From positions 62,001 through 126,000 of the forward strand of contig NZ_SOFS01000019.1 in the NCBI RefSeq assembly GCF_004402235.1: DNA of 64,000 nucleotides, written 5' to 3'. Below the pieces are notes generated by a model that worked only from the letters and a program-made list of their open reading frames with translations, did no database searches and was not told where the DNA came from. Of this stretch, positions 1-7,172 are shown one piece after another. The position numbers were made by a program, and so were the translations under genes. Position 1 is the first letter of the stretch; every line of letters begins with the position of its first letter. The DNA comes from Cryobacterium glucosi. GTDB taxonomy: Bacteria > Actinomycetota > Actinomycetes > Actinomycetales > Microbacteriaceae.

Positions 1-158
1 CGGGTCCAGTGGATGTGATGACGGCATCTCCTCAGGCGGTGGCAGGCTCGGAACAGGTAGAAGATATGTTACCTATCCTTCGACAAGTTCGCGGATTTGC
101 TTGAGAGTTACGAAACGAATACGACACATAAGTTGTTTATGATTGTCAGATTGGTTCT

Positions 159-173
159 GGAACATCGTGTTCC
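159..173. promoter_or_regulatory. 15-bp perfect inverted repeat upstream of the GNAT operon
   Basis: Arms GGAACA and TGTTCC are separated by TCG and end 30 bases before the ATG at 204. The position suits a repressor operator in the promoter or leader of the 204-3791 operon. The binding protein is unknown. The rest of positions 1-203 holds no gene I can support. Confidence 0.45.
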
Positions 174-203
174 GAAAAGACGAGGACAGGGAAACGACAC
201 AAC

Positions 204-1043
204 ATGGGTGACCTGAAACTCACGGTGAAATCCACCCGGTCACGCGCCGTGTTCAGCCACGCCAGCGAGCTGTATACCCGGGTGTTCGGTTATACCGCGG
301 CCGATCACAGCCTGAACCCGAAGCTGCTCTCGGCAATCGTGGGCAACGGCGGTGCGGCCGTTGCCGCGCGGGACGGCGCCGGCGAGCTCGTCGGTTTCGC
401 CTACGGCTTCGTGGGTTTCGAATCCGGGGCGCCCTACCTGTACTCGCAGGCCGCGTTCATCGACCCCGCCTGGCAGGGCAAGGGAGTGGGCCGCCTGCTC
501 AAGCAGGAACAGGCAATCATCGCGAGATCAGAGGGACTCACCTCGATGCGCTGGGCGTTCGACCCGACCCTTGCCCGCAATGCCCACTTCAACCTCGACG
601 TGCTCGGCGCCCGCGGAGTGCGCTTCGCCGCGAACTACTACGACGAGCCGTTCTCCGACCGCCTGATCGTCGACTGGGCGCTCTCGGGCGCCACCGGTAC
701 CGAGTCGGCCACGCCGCCCCGCGCCGCGGCGCCGATCCCCCCGAGTTTCCCCGTCGTGGACCCCACAGCACTGGGAACGACGCTGCCCCGGCACTGGGGT
801 CGGCCGGTGGGCGACGGCGACGTCATCCACGTGCCGATCCCGTCCGACAGTCCCGCGAAGACGCTCGCCCCCGTCATCGTCCAGGCATTGAGAGCCGCCG
901 TGGCCGAAACCTTCACCGCGTTGTTCGAGCGCGGCTACGTCGCCGAATCCTGCGTCCGGGTCGACGGCACGAGCGCCGCATACGTCTTCGTCGCGGCCAG
1001 CACCCAGGAGGCCGCGCCGCGCATCCGCCAGGCAGCCCGTTGA
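204..1043 (+). CDS. GNAT-family N-acyltransferase
   Basis: A 279-residue protein with a GNAT fold in its first ~150 residues, predicted to move an acyl group from acyl-CoA to an amine in the cytosol. The acyl-CoA loop is visible as QGKGVG (residues 91-96). The FDPT...NAHFNLDVLGA stretch at 119-136 is a pattern I associate with COG3375-type proteins. Residues ~160-279 form a C-terminal extension without recognisable motifs. It opens an overlapping run of four genes, and its TGA overlaps the TTG start of the SIS gene. COG3375-type acyltransferases occur beside N-succinylamino-acid racemases, as here (third gene), so amino-acid N-succinylation is a reasonable inference; the substrate is not proven. 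AGGGA lies 11 bases before the ATG, a loose ribosome binding site. Confidence 0.8.
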   Translation: MGDLKLTVKSTRSRAVFSHASELYTRVFGYTAADHSLNPKLLSAIVGNGGAAVAARDGAGELVGFAYGFVGFESGAPYLYSQAAFIDPAWQGKGVGRLLKQEQAIIARSEGLTSMRWAFDPTLARNAHFNLDVLGARGVRFAANYYDEPFSDRLIVDWALSGATGTESATPPRAAAPIPPSFPVVDPTALGTTLPRHWGRPVGDGDVIHVPIPSDSPAKTLAPVIVQALRAAVAETFTALFERGYVAESCVRVDGTSAAYVFVAASTQEAAPRIRQAAR

Positions 1044-1681
1044 CAGAGGCGAACGAGGCCCTCACAAGCCCGGAGGACCGGTACGCCGCACGACTGCAGA
1101 AGCGGTCGTCGTCGTCGGTCTTGCGCGCGCGCATCGTGGAGAGCGAAAAGAAGAACCTTGCCGAGACCTTCGCACACCTCGGGGAAGACGATGCCCTCGT
1201 TCGCGCGCCGGCCCGGATCGTGGCCGCCCGCAGGCGGTATGTGCTCGGCGCGGGCAAGTCATTCGCATACGCGACCCTGTTCGCCTGGGACCTCTCGGCA
1301 GGACTCTCTCAGGTGCTCCTCATCGACGAAGCCGCCGTCCGCTCGATCGACGTCCTCAGCGACGTCCGCCCGACCGATGTGCTCGTTGTGTTCTCGTTCC
1401 GCCGGTACCAGCGGCAGAGCGTGCTCGTCGCCGAACGGTTCGCCGCGGCCGGCGGAACCGTGATCGCCGTCACGGACTCCCCCGATGCTCCGGTCGCAGC
1501 CTTCGCCACCGAAACCGTGACCGTGCCGACCAGCAGCGCCTCGTACGCCGACTCCCCCACGGCGGTCGCCGCCGTCATCCACCTGGTGAGTACCTTGAGT
1601 ATTGCCAGTGCCAAAGGAGCCCGGCGCAGGTTCGCCGAGCGGGAGCAGCTGAACCAGATCCTGAACAGTTACGTGGAGTGA
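1040..1681 (+). CDS. SIS-domain protein, RpiR-like but without a helix-turn-helix
   Basis: A 213-residue protein starting at a TTG that overlaps the previous stop (TTGA). Residues ~30-200 match the sugar isomerase (SIS) domain of MurR/RpiR regulators: a glycine loop GAGKSFAY near 70-77, then a strand and phosphosugar-type stretch FSFRRYQRQS near 118-127. RpiR regulators are normally about 280 residues with an N-terminal ~75-residue HTH; that domain is absent, and no in-frame upstream extension could encode it. It may be a ligand-sensing partner or an enzyme acting on a phosphosugar or amino sugar rather than a DNA-binding regulator. It is cotranscribed with the GNAT and racemase genes. Confidence 0.7.
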   Translation: MTEANEALTSPEDRYAARLQKRSSSSVLRARIVESEKKNLAETFAHLGEDDALVRAPARIVAARRRYVLGAGKSFAYATLFAWDLSAGLSQVLLIDEAAVRSIDVLSDVRPTDVLVVFSFRRYQRQSVLVAERFAAAGGTVIAVTDSPDAPVAAFATETVTVPTSSASYADSPTAVAAVIHLVSTLSIASAKGARRRFAEREQLNQILNSYVE

Positions 1682-1725
1682 ACCATGGACGAACGCAGCA
1701 CCCAACGCAGCATCGAAGGAGCACG

Positions 1726-2847
1726 ATGAAGGTAGTGGGCGTTTCCCTGTTTGTCACCCGGTTGCCGCTTGTGCACGGTTTCGAGACGAGTTCTCACCGC
1801 AAGAGCCACCTCGACCACATCGTGGTGCGCCTCACCGACGAATCCGGCGCGGTCGGCTGGGGCGAGATCGCCTCGGCGAGCGACCCCTTCTATTCCTCGG
1901 AGACCGTGGACACGGCGCTCCTCGTCGCGAAGAAATACATCGTCCCCGCGATCATCGGGCACGAGTGGGAGACGCCGGCCGAGCTGGCGACGACGTGGGC
2001 ACGCATCCGCGGCCACGAGTTCGCCAAGGCCGGCTTCGACATGGCCGCGTGGAGCCTGTACTCCGGCGCGCGCGACGAACCGCTGTCCGTGGCACTGGGC
2101 GGCACCCGCGCCGAGGTCGCAGCGGGCGTCTCCCTCGGCATCGAATCCTCCATCGACGCCCTGCTCACCGAGGTCAGCCGCCATGTCGACGCCGGATACC
2201 GCCGGGTGAAACTCAAGATCAAGCCGGGCTGGGACATCGGTCCCGTTCGTGCGGTACGCGCCGCTTTCCCGAAGCAGGACGTCCATGTCGACGCGAACGG
2301 GATCTACGCGGATACCGACGAAACCACGGCCCTGATGCGCGGTCTCGACGAATTCGGCCTCAGCATGATCGAACAGCCGTACGCACCCCGCAATTTCGTC
2401 GCCCATGCCAGGCTCCAGGCCACCCTGGAGACCCCGATCTGCCTCGACGAGGGGGTCGTGGACCTCGACGACATCGGCACGATGATCGCCCTCGGCGCCG
2501 GCCGGATCCTGAACATCAAGGTGTCACGGATGGGCGGTCTCACCGTTGCCCGCGCCGCACACGATCTCGCGAGGGATGCGGGCATCCCGGTGTGGTGCGG
2601 CGGGATGCACGAGTTCGGCATCGGGCGCGCGGCCAACGTCGCCCTGTCGTCGCTGCCCAACTTCAGCTACCCGTCCGATGTGTCGGCGTCGGAGAAATAT
2701 TACGCGAAGGACATCATCGACCCCCCGGTCACCGCACTCGACGGCATGGTGACCGTTCCCACCGGGCCGGGTCTCGGCTACGCGGTGCTGCCCGACTGGA
2801 TTTCCGAGAACACGATCAGCCACGAGCACTATGGAGTAGAACGATGA
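1726..2847 (+). CDS. N-acylamino-acid racemase / o-succinylbenzoate synthase family enzyme
   Basis: A member of the enolase superfamily, 373 residues from the ATG at 1726, which follows GAAGGAG by five bases; an upstream GTG at 1678 is in frame but lacks a site. Muconate-lactonizing-subgroup catalytic residues are all present: KLKIKPG (162-168) with the acid/base lysines, metal ligands D189 (VDAN), E216 (IEQP) and D241 (LDEG), and the second lysine K265 (NIKVSR). The same fold catalyses o-succinylbenzoate synthesis for menaquinone or racemises N-acyl (often N-succinyl) amino acids. No other men genes are near, while a GNAT acyltransferase lies upstream, so I favour N-succinylamino-acid racemase activity. 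Its TGA overlaps the next ATG. Confidence 0.85.
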   Translation: MKVVGVSLFVTRLPLVHGFETSSHRKSHLDHIVVRLTDESGAVGWGEIASASDPFYSSETVDTALLVAKKYIVPAIIGHEWETPAELATTWARIRGHEFAKAGFDMAAWSLYSGARDEPLSVALGGTRAEVAAGVSLGIESSIDALLTEVSRHVDAGYRRVKLKIKPGWDIGPVRAVRAAFPKQDVHVDANGIYADTDETTALMRGLDEFGLSMIEQPYAPRNFVAHARLQATLETPICLDEGVVDLDDIGTMIALGAGRILNIKVSRMGGLTVARAAHDLARDAGIPVWCGGMHEFGIGRAANVALSSLPNFSYPSDVSASEKYYAKDIIDPPVTALDGMVTVPTGPGLGYAVLPDWISENTISHEHYGVER

Positions 2848-3791
2848 GCACAGCAGACACGAATCCCGTTGCGATGAACGCGGACGCCTCGCCCACAGAC
2901 GGGGCGGACCCCCGCGTGCTGTTCATGCTGGACGACCCGACCCAGACCGGAACGGATGCCTCCGCGCTCGCGGCCTCGGTCCGTCGGGCCGACCCGGCAG
3001 ACCCGCAGATCTCCGTGCTCGACCTCGCGGTGACCCGCGGCGACGGTATCTTCGAAACGCTCGACGCCATCGACGGTTTCGGCCAGGCCCTCGAGCCGCA
3101 CCTGGCCCGTCTGGCCAATTCGGCAAGGTTGCTCGACCTGCCGGCTCCGTGCCTCGACCTCTACCGCGAGGGCATCCGCCAGGGAATCGCAGCGTCGACC
3201 CACCCGCGCCTGTCGGTCAAGCTCGTGCTCACCCGCGGCATCGAGGGCGCCGGCCGGTGCACGGGGTGGGTCTTCGTCGACCCGGAACCCGACTTCACCG
3301 AGGCGCGCACCCACGGCCTGAAGGTGGTCACCCTCGACCGCGGTTACCGCCACGATGTCGCCCAGACGTCCCCGTGGTTGCTGCAGGGAGCGAAGACCCT
3401 TTCCTACGCGGTGAACAAGTCGGTCTACCGCGAGGCGGAGCGCCGGGGAGCCGACGACGTGATCTTCATCAGCAGCGACGGGTTCGTCCTGGAAGGGCCG
3501 ACATCGACAGCCGTGCTGCAGTTCGGCAGGCACCTCGTCACGCCGTCGACCGACCAGGGCATCCTGGCCGGCACGGCACAGGCCGCCTTCTTCGAGTACG
3601 CGGAGGCGAACGGGCTGACCACCGAGTACCGCACCGTCACTCCCGACGAGCTGCAGGCCGCAGACTCGGTCTGGCTCGCCTCGAGCGTGCGGCAGATCGT
3701 GCCGATCGTCGAGATCGACGGGGTCGCCCGCGGCTTCGACGCCGAGCTCCACACCGCGGCGCTGGACTACCTGGTCACTCGCCGCAGCTGA
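2844..3791 (+). CDS. class IV PLP-dependent enzyme (4-amino-4-deoxychorismate lyase / aminotransferase type)
   Basis: A 315-residue fold-type IV PLP protein of the PabC/BCAT/D-amino-acid transaminase family. VTRGDGIFETL near residues 63-73 is the family's N-terminal signature, the PLP lysine is K184 in GAKTLSY, and the phosphate-side motif EGPTSTAV is at 217-224. The sequence looks most like 4-amino-4-deoxychorismate lyases (p-aminobenzoate/folate synthesis), but the family includes D-amino-acid transaminases, and the coupling to an N-acylamino-acid racemase keeps that alternative open. The ATG overlaps the racemase stop (ATGA), and GGAG lies just upstream. The first ~55 residues are low-complexity and not part of the fold. 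Confidence 0.75.
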   Translation: MSTADTNPVAMNADASPTDGADPRVLFMLDDPTQTGTDASALAASVRRADPADPQISVLDLAVTRGDGIFETLDAIDGFGQALEPHLARLANSARLLDLPAPCLDLYREGIRQGIAASTHPRLSVKLVLTRGIEGAGRCTGWVFVDPEPDFTEARTHGLKVVTLDRGYRHDVAQTSPWLLQGAKTLSYAVNKSVYREAERRGADDVIFISSDGFVLEGPTSTAVLQFGRHLVTPSTDQGILAGTAQAAFFEYAEANGLTTEYRTVTPDELQAADSVWLASSVRQIVPIVEIDGVARGFDAELHTAALDYLVTRRS

Positions 3792-3830
3792 GGCCGTGCT
3801 GTGCGGCCCCAGGCCTCGCGGCCCCGTGCG

Positions 3831-4460
3831 TCACGGGGCCGTGGGGATCGCGAGGGCTGCCACGATGTCCTCCGCCCGCGCCCAGTAGGCCGCGTAGTGC
3901 TCGGGGTCGGCGTTGACCTGGACCGCGTGGGCAAGCAGTGTCGGCTCCATCTCCTTCCAGCCGGCGACCTTCGTCAGCTTGGTGAAGAAATTCTGCGCAG
4001 AGACGTAGGGATCCATCCGGTCGGCCAGTGTTCCCCAGGCGCCGTTGTCGCGCTGCTGGAACAGCCCGCGGCTGTCGGCGCCTGCCGCGTCGCCGTAGTC
4101 GAGGACCCGCAGGCCCGACTCGCCCAGTGCGGTCATCACGCCGACGGTCTGGGTGTGCGTCCCGATCCCGAGGTCCCTCCCCGCATTCATGATGTGGGCC
4201 GCGTTGACCAGGCGGTCCTGGCAATAGCCGGCGACGGGCCCGGCGGGCACGGTGATCGCGCCGACGTCGACGGGGTCGGCCGTCGGACACGTGACGGTGA
4301 TCCCCGCGGCGCCCGCACCGAACCCGGCGAGGTTCCAGCCGGTGAAGCCCAGTCCGACACAGACTGCGACCGCGACGCCCGCGATGACGAGTCCGCGACC
4401 CCGGGTCCGAGTCCGAGTCCGAGTCCCGGTTGTGGATCGTCGGGCTCGGGAGTGCGACAC
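3831..4460 (-). CDS. membrane-anchored or secreted lysozyme-like protein
   Basis: About 209 residues from a GTG that sits six bases after AAGGGA; a longer ATG start (4577) lacks a site. A basic, Arg/Thr-rich N-terminus is followed by a single hydrophobic segment (LVIAGVAVAVCVGLGFTGW), so the rest is extracytoplasmic. The exported domain carries GESGLRVLDYGD and SRGLFQQR, the pattern of small actinobacterial lysozyme/transglycosylase-like wall hydrolases, where the Glu of GESGL would be catalytic (inference from family resemblance). AYWARAE near the C-terminus is also typical. It stands alone, convergent with the class IV PLP gene. The linker before the membrane segment is encoded by a hexamer repeat. 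Confidence 0.65.
   Translation of the reverse strand: MSHSRARRSTTGTRTRTRTRGRGLVIAGVAVAVCVGLGFTGWNLAGFGAGAAGITVTCPTADPVDVGAITVPAGPVAGYCQDRLVNAAHIMNAGRDLGIGTHTQTVGVMTALGESGLRVLDYGDAAGADSRGLFQQRDNGAWGTLADRMDPYVSAQNFFTKLTKVAGWKEMEPTLLAHAVQVNADPEHYAAYWARAEDIVAALAIPTAP
4405..4426. repeat. hexanucleotide repeat (GTCCGA, ~3.7 copies)
   Basis: A short in-frame tandem repeat in the minus-strand lysozyme-like gene that encodes alternating Thr-Arg before the membrane segment. Copy changes would alter the basic cytoplasmic tail by two residues at a time without shifting the frame. Confidence 0.8.
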
Positions 4461-4790
4461 GACGGTTCCCTTCGCGAGCGTGGTTGGACTGTGGCATCGG
4501 TCGGATGGTCCGACCGCACCCGAGGTGACGCTACCTGCCGAATATATGCGGAAGCACTGAGCCGATGCCGGGTCCAACGACGGGTGGATTCCTGCGGGGC
4601 ACGAGCGTACCGTACCGACCTGGCCCGGACATCAAGGACGGCACGGAAGCGACCTGGGGCATCACGTGGCGCGCATGTTTCGCCACGTTACCGGCGTGTA
4701 AAACGTCTTACCCGGGCATTGCGCCTCCCTGGTCAGCGTGCAAATCTTGCCTAGTTGGTCAATCGTCCAACTTTGCAACCGGGAGTACCC
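4461..4790. other. 330-bp divergent intergenic region
   Basis: It separates the divergent lysozyme-like and SDR genes. It must hold both promoters and contains the dyad at 4753-4772. I see no convincing additional coding sequence; open frames here lack start sites with codon bias. Confidence 0.6.
4753..4772. promoter_or_regulatory. dyad operator upstream of the SDR-TetR operon
   Basis: Arms AGTTGGTC and GTCCAACT (one mismatch) around AATC end 18 bases before the GTG start at 4791. TetR-family proteins usually bind short dyads of this size, and the second gene of the operon is a TetR, so autoregulation is the simplest reading. Confidence 0.5.
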
Positions 4791-5642
4791 GTGCCTCTGT
4801 CACTACCGAAGAAGTCGCCGACGAAGAAGTCTCCGCAGAAGGATGCACCACCGAAGAAGCTCGGGCACCTCGCCGTTGTAACGGGCGCCAGCTCCGGTCT
4901 CGGTGCCGAATTCGCCCGACGATGGGCGGAGCGCGGGTATGACGTCGCCCTGGTCGCGCGGCGAAAGGACCGTCTGGAGGCCCTCGCCGCCGAGTTGGAG
5001 GAATCCTCCGGCGTGCACGCCTTCGTGGTGCCAGACGATCTGTCGGACCCCGAGGCCCCGTATCGGATTGTCGCGGCCGCCGAGGCTCTGGGAATCCCCA
5101 TCCGGGTTCTGGTGAACTGCGCGGGCTTCGGCACAGCGGGGCCGTTCGTGCACGAAGATTCCCGCCGGATCGCCGACGAGATCATCGTCAACACGCTGGC
5201 CCCGACGATACTGAGCCGGTTGCTGCTGCCAGCGCTCCTGTCGGCGCCGGGCGGCGTCCTCCTCAATGTCTCGAGCACCGCCTCGCACCAGCCACTGCCG
5301 GGCATCGCCGTCTATGCGGCGACCAAGTCGTATCTGACCTCCCTCACCGAATCGCTGTGGCAGGAACAGCGCGGGACCGGGCTCACCGTCCTGGCGCTGT
5401 GCCCCGGTCCGACGGCGACCGGGTTCTTCGAGGCCGCAGGCTCCGACGCATTCGCCGTGGGCTCGGTCGCGACGATCGACACCGTCGTGCGCGCGGCATT
5501 CGCTTCCCTCGACCGGCCTGACTCCGGCCCGACACTCACGGTCGGGTTCCGGAATCGGGTCACCGGGAGCCTGGCCAGCCTCGCGCCACAGCGAATCTCC
5601 CTCGCCATCGCAGCACGCCTCACGTCGGGAGCCCGCGGATGA
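4791..5642 (+). CDS. short-chain dehydrogenase/reductase
   Basis: A 283-residue classical SDR oxidoreductase. The N-terminal Lys/Pro-rich ~30 residues precede the cofactor motif TGASSGLG (TGxxxGxG); NCAGFG matches the NAG motif, and the catalytic serine (NVSS) and YAATK (YxxxK) follow. The basic ARRKDR stretch after strand 2 suggests NADP preference (inference). The start is the GTG at 4791, five bases after GGGAG; a TTG at 4755 lies inside the dyad and is less likely. It is the first gene of the 4791-9649 operon, and its stop overlaps the TetR ATG. The substrate is unknown; SDRs of this type act on keto, hydroxy or fatty substrates. Confidence 0.88.
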   Translation: MPLSLPKKSPTKKSPQKDAPPKKLGHLAVVTGASSGLGAEFARRWAERGYDVALVARRKDRLEALAAELEESSGVHAFVVPDDLSDPEAPYRIVAAAEALGIPIRVLVNCAGFGTAGPFVHEDSRRIADEIIVNTLAPTILSRLLLPALLSAPGGVLLNVSSTASHQPLPGIAVYAATKSYLTSLTESLWQEQRGTGLTVLALCPGPTATGFFEAAGSDAFAVGSVATIDTVVRAAFASLDRPDSGPTLTVGFRNRVTGSLASLAPQRISLAIAARLTSGARG

Positions 5643-6403
5643 GGCGCATCCCGCCCGCACAGCGTCGGGACGAACTCATCGCGGCGGCCACGCGCGTCAT
5701 CGCCCGCGATGGGCTGACGGCCGCAACGACCCGTGCCATCGTCGCCGAAGCTGGCATGCCGCTCGGCGCCTTCCACTACATCTTCGACTCCCGTGACGAT
5801 CTGCTCACGTCCGTGATCGACACCAACACAGAGGAACAGAAGTTCCTCGTGTTCACGAGCGTGGGAACCGACCAGGACCGCAGCGTCAAGGCCGTGCTCC
5901 GGGCCGGCCTCGACGCCTACATCGACTGGCTCGTGGCCAACCCGCACCGTGAACTCGCCCTCGCGGAACTTGCCCTGTACGCCTCCCGCACCGGGACCGC
6001 CGAAGCGGCACGCACCCAGTACGACGTCTACTACCGGTCGGCGAAGGAGTCGTTGCGCCGCGTCACCGAGCTCACCGGGCAGTCCTGGACTGTACCTGTC
6101 GAGCAACTCGCGCGTTACCTCGTCGCGATCGTCGACGGGATGACGTCGACCTGGCTCGCGGACCGCGACACCGAGGCCGCCAGGTCCGTCGCGGGCTTCG
6201 CCGCTGCGTCGCTCGCGGGACACGCATCCGCGCCCGACAAGGCAGCCACCGAACCGAGTGATGACGAGAGCGACGACATCCGGATTCGCATCCACCTCGA
6301 CATCGATCTCGATCTCGATCTCGACTGTGACGACAACAACTCCCGCAACAACACCGGCCACAACACCGGCAACAACACCGAACAGGACCCCCGTGCTCAC
6401 TGA
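5639..6403 (+). CDS. TetR-family transcriptional regulator with repeat-encoded acidic tail
   Basis: A 254-residue regulator. The HTH is at residues ~8-50 (LIAAATRVIARDG...TRAIVAEAGMPLGAFHYIF), followed by an all-helical ligand domain to ~200. The C-terminal ~50 residues are unusual: an acidic Ile/Leu-Asp run (DIDLDLDLDCDD) and an Asn/Thr/Gly run (NNTGHNTGNNT), both encoded by simple DNA repeats, and absent from ordinary TetR proteins of ~200 residues. The gene overlaps the SDR by four bases and the following SCP2-like gene by eleven, so the regulator is embedded in its probable target operon and likely acts at 4753-4772. Confidence 0.88.
   Translation: MRRIPPAQRRDELIAAATRVIARDGLTAATTRAIVAEAGMPLGAFHYIFDSRDDLLTSVIDTNTEEQKFLVFTSVGTDQDRSVKAVLRAGLDAYIDWLVANPHRELALAELALYASRTGTAEAARTQYDVYYRSAKESLRRVTELTGQSWTVPVEQLARYLVAIVDGMTSTWLADRDTEAARSVAGFAAASLAGHASAPDKAATEPSDDESDDIRIRIHLDIDLDLDLDCDDNNSRNNTGHNTGNNTEQDPRAH
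6305..6322. repeat. hexamer repeat GATCTC x3 in the TetR gene
   Basis: Three exact copies inside a longer CTCGAT-type tract (about 6296-6324) encode the Leu/Ile-Asp tail of the TetR protein. In-frame length change is possible; frameshift is not. Confidence 0.85.
6348..6383. repeat. 12-bp tandem repeat (ACAACACCGGCC type, 3 copies)
   Basis: Three consecutive 12-mers with few differences encode the Asn-Thr-Gly tail of the TetR protein and end ten bases before the GTG of the next gene. They therefore also set the translational spacing between the two overlapping genes. Confidence 0.85.
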
Positions 6404-7166
6404 CACCGACCCCCACGTGCGCGCCCAGGTCAACCTGCACGCGGTACTCGGCGCGCTACCACGGCTCGCCGAACTCGCTCCCGATGCCCAGGCGCTCCTC
6501 GCCAAGCTGAAACGCCCGGTGGCGGTGAGCTTCCGCGGACCGGCCGGGCTCAGCCTCGACCTCAGCTTCGCGCAGGACGGGATCACGCCGGGACGCACAC
6601 CGGGCGCCGCCCGCGCCCTGCTGGTCTTCCGCTCGGCCGCGCACCTCAACGCCGTCGTCGACGGAACGGCCGGCCCGATTCCCGCCGCCGGACCGGCCGG
6701 ACTGCGCTTCCTGCTCACCGTGTTCACGCCGCTCAGCAACCTCCTCGGCTCCTACCTGCAGCCGACCCCCGACCGCCTCGCCGACGCGGGCTTCACCGAG
6801 ATCAACGCCCTGCTCACCCTGCACGTCGCCGCGACGGCGATCACGATCATCGGCAACGAAGACCGCAGCGGACAGTTCAGCGTCGCGCAGATGCCCGACG
6901 GTGACGTGGACATCGAAGTCGGGGAGGGACTCCGCTACCGGCTGGCAGTCCGTGGCAGCAGCATCCGCCTCGATGCCGAACCCACCGGTTCTCCCCGTGC
7001 GGCGCTCACCTTCGCGGACCTCGATGTCGCCGGCGGGGTGCTCAGCGGGCGATACAGCGCCCTCGCCTGCATCTGCGACGGTCGGATGGCGATGCGCGGG
7101 ATGATCCCGCTCGTCGACAACACCAGCAGGATCCTCGACCGCGTCAGCTCCTACCTCGGAAAGTAG
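6393..7166 (+). CDS. SCP2 sterol-binding-like domain protein
   Basis: About 257 residues from the GTG at 6393, which follows AGGAC; the open frame extends upstream but that part overlaps the TetR repeats. The protein has the look of a sterol-carrier-protein-2-like fold: an N-terminal hydrophobic-pocket half, then a C-terminal strand-rich half (residues ~150-255) with FSVAQMPDGDVDIEVGEG and an SGRY...GRMAMRGMIP ending. Proteins of this kind bind acyl chains, sterols or other lipophilic ligands and have no catalytic residues. The family assignment is tentative. Seven bases separate it from the aminotransferase, so it belongs to the SDR operon and may carry or sense the operon's hydrophobic substrate (inference). 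Confidence 0.6.
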   Translation: MLTDTDPHVRAQVNLHAVLGALPRLAELAPDAQALLAKLKRPVAVSFRGPAGLSLDLSFAQDGITPGRTPGAARALLVFRSAAHLNAVVDGTAGPIPAAGPAGLRFLLTVFTPLSNLLGSYLQPTPDRLADAGFTEINALLTLHVAATAITIIGNEDRSGQFSVAQMPDGDVDIEVGEGLRYRLAVRGSSIRLDAEPTGSPRAALTFADLDVAGGVLSGRYSALACICDGRMAMRGMIPLVDNTSRILDRVSSYLGK

Positions 7167-7172
7167 CCCGCC

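Noticed and set aside
1-27. Minus-strand ATG at 27 with GAGGAG just before it, open to the window edge
   Set aside because: The purine run abuts the ATG with no spacing, and only nine codons are visible; too little to support a gene.
1965-2843. Long upstream extension of the class IV PLP gene
   Set aside because: The extension is the second frame of the racemase gene; the real start is the ATG at 2844 in an ATGA overlap.
6296-6383. Phase-variable frameshift switch in the TetR gene
   Set aside because: All repeat units are multiples of three bases, so copy change cannot shift the reading frame.
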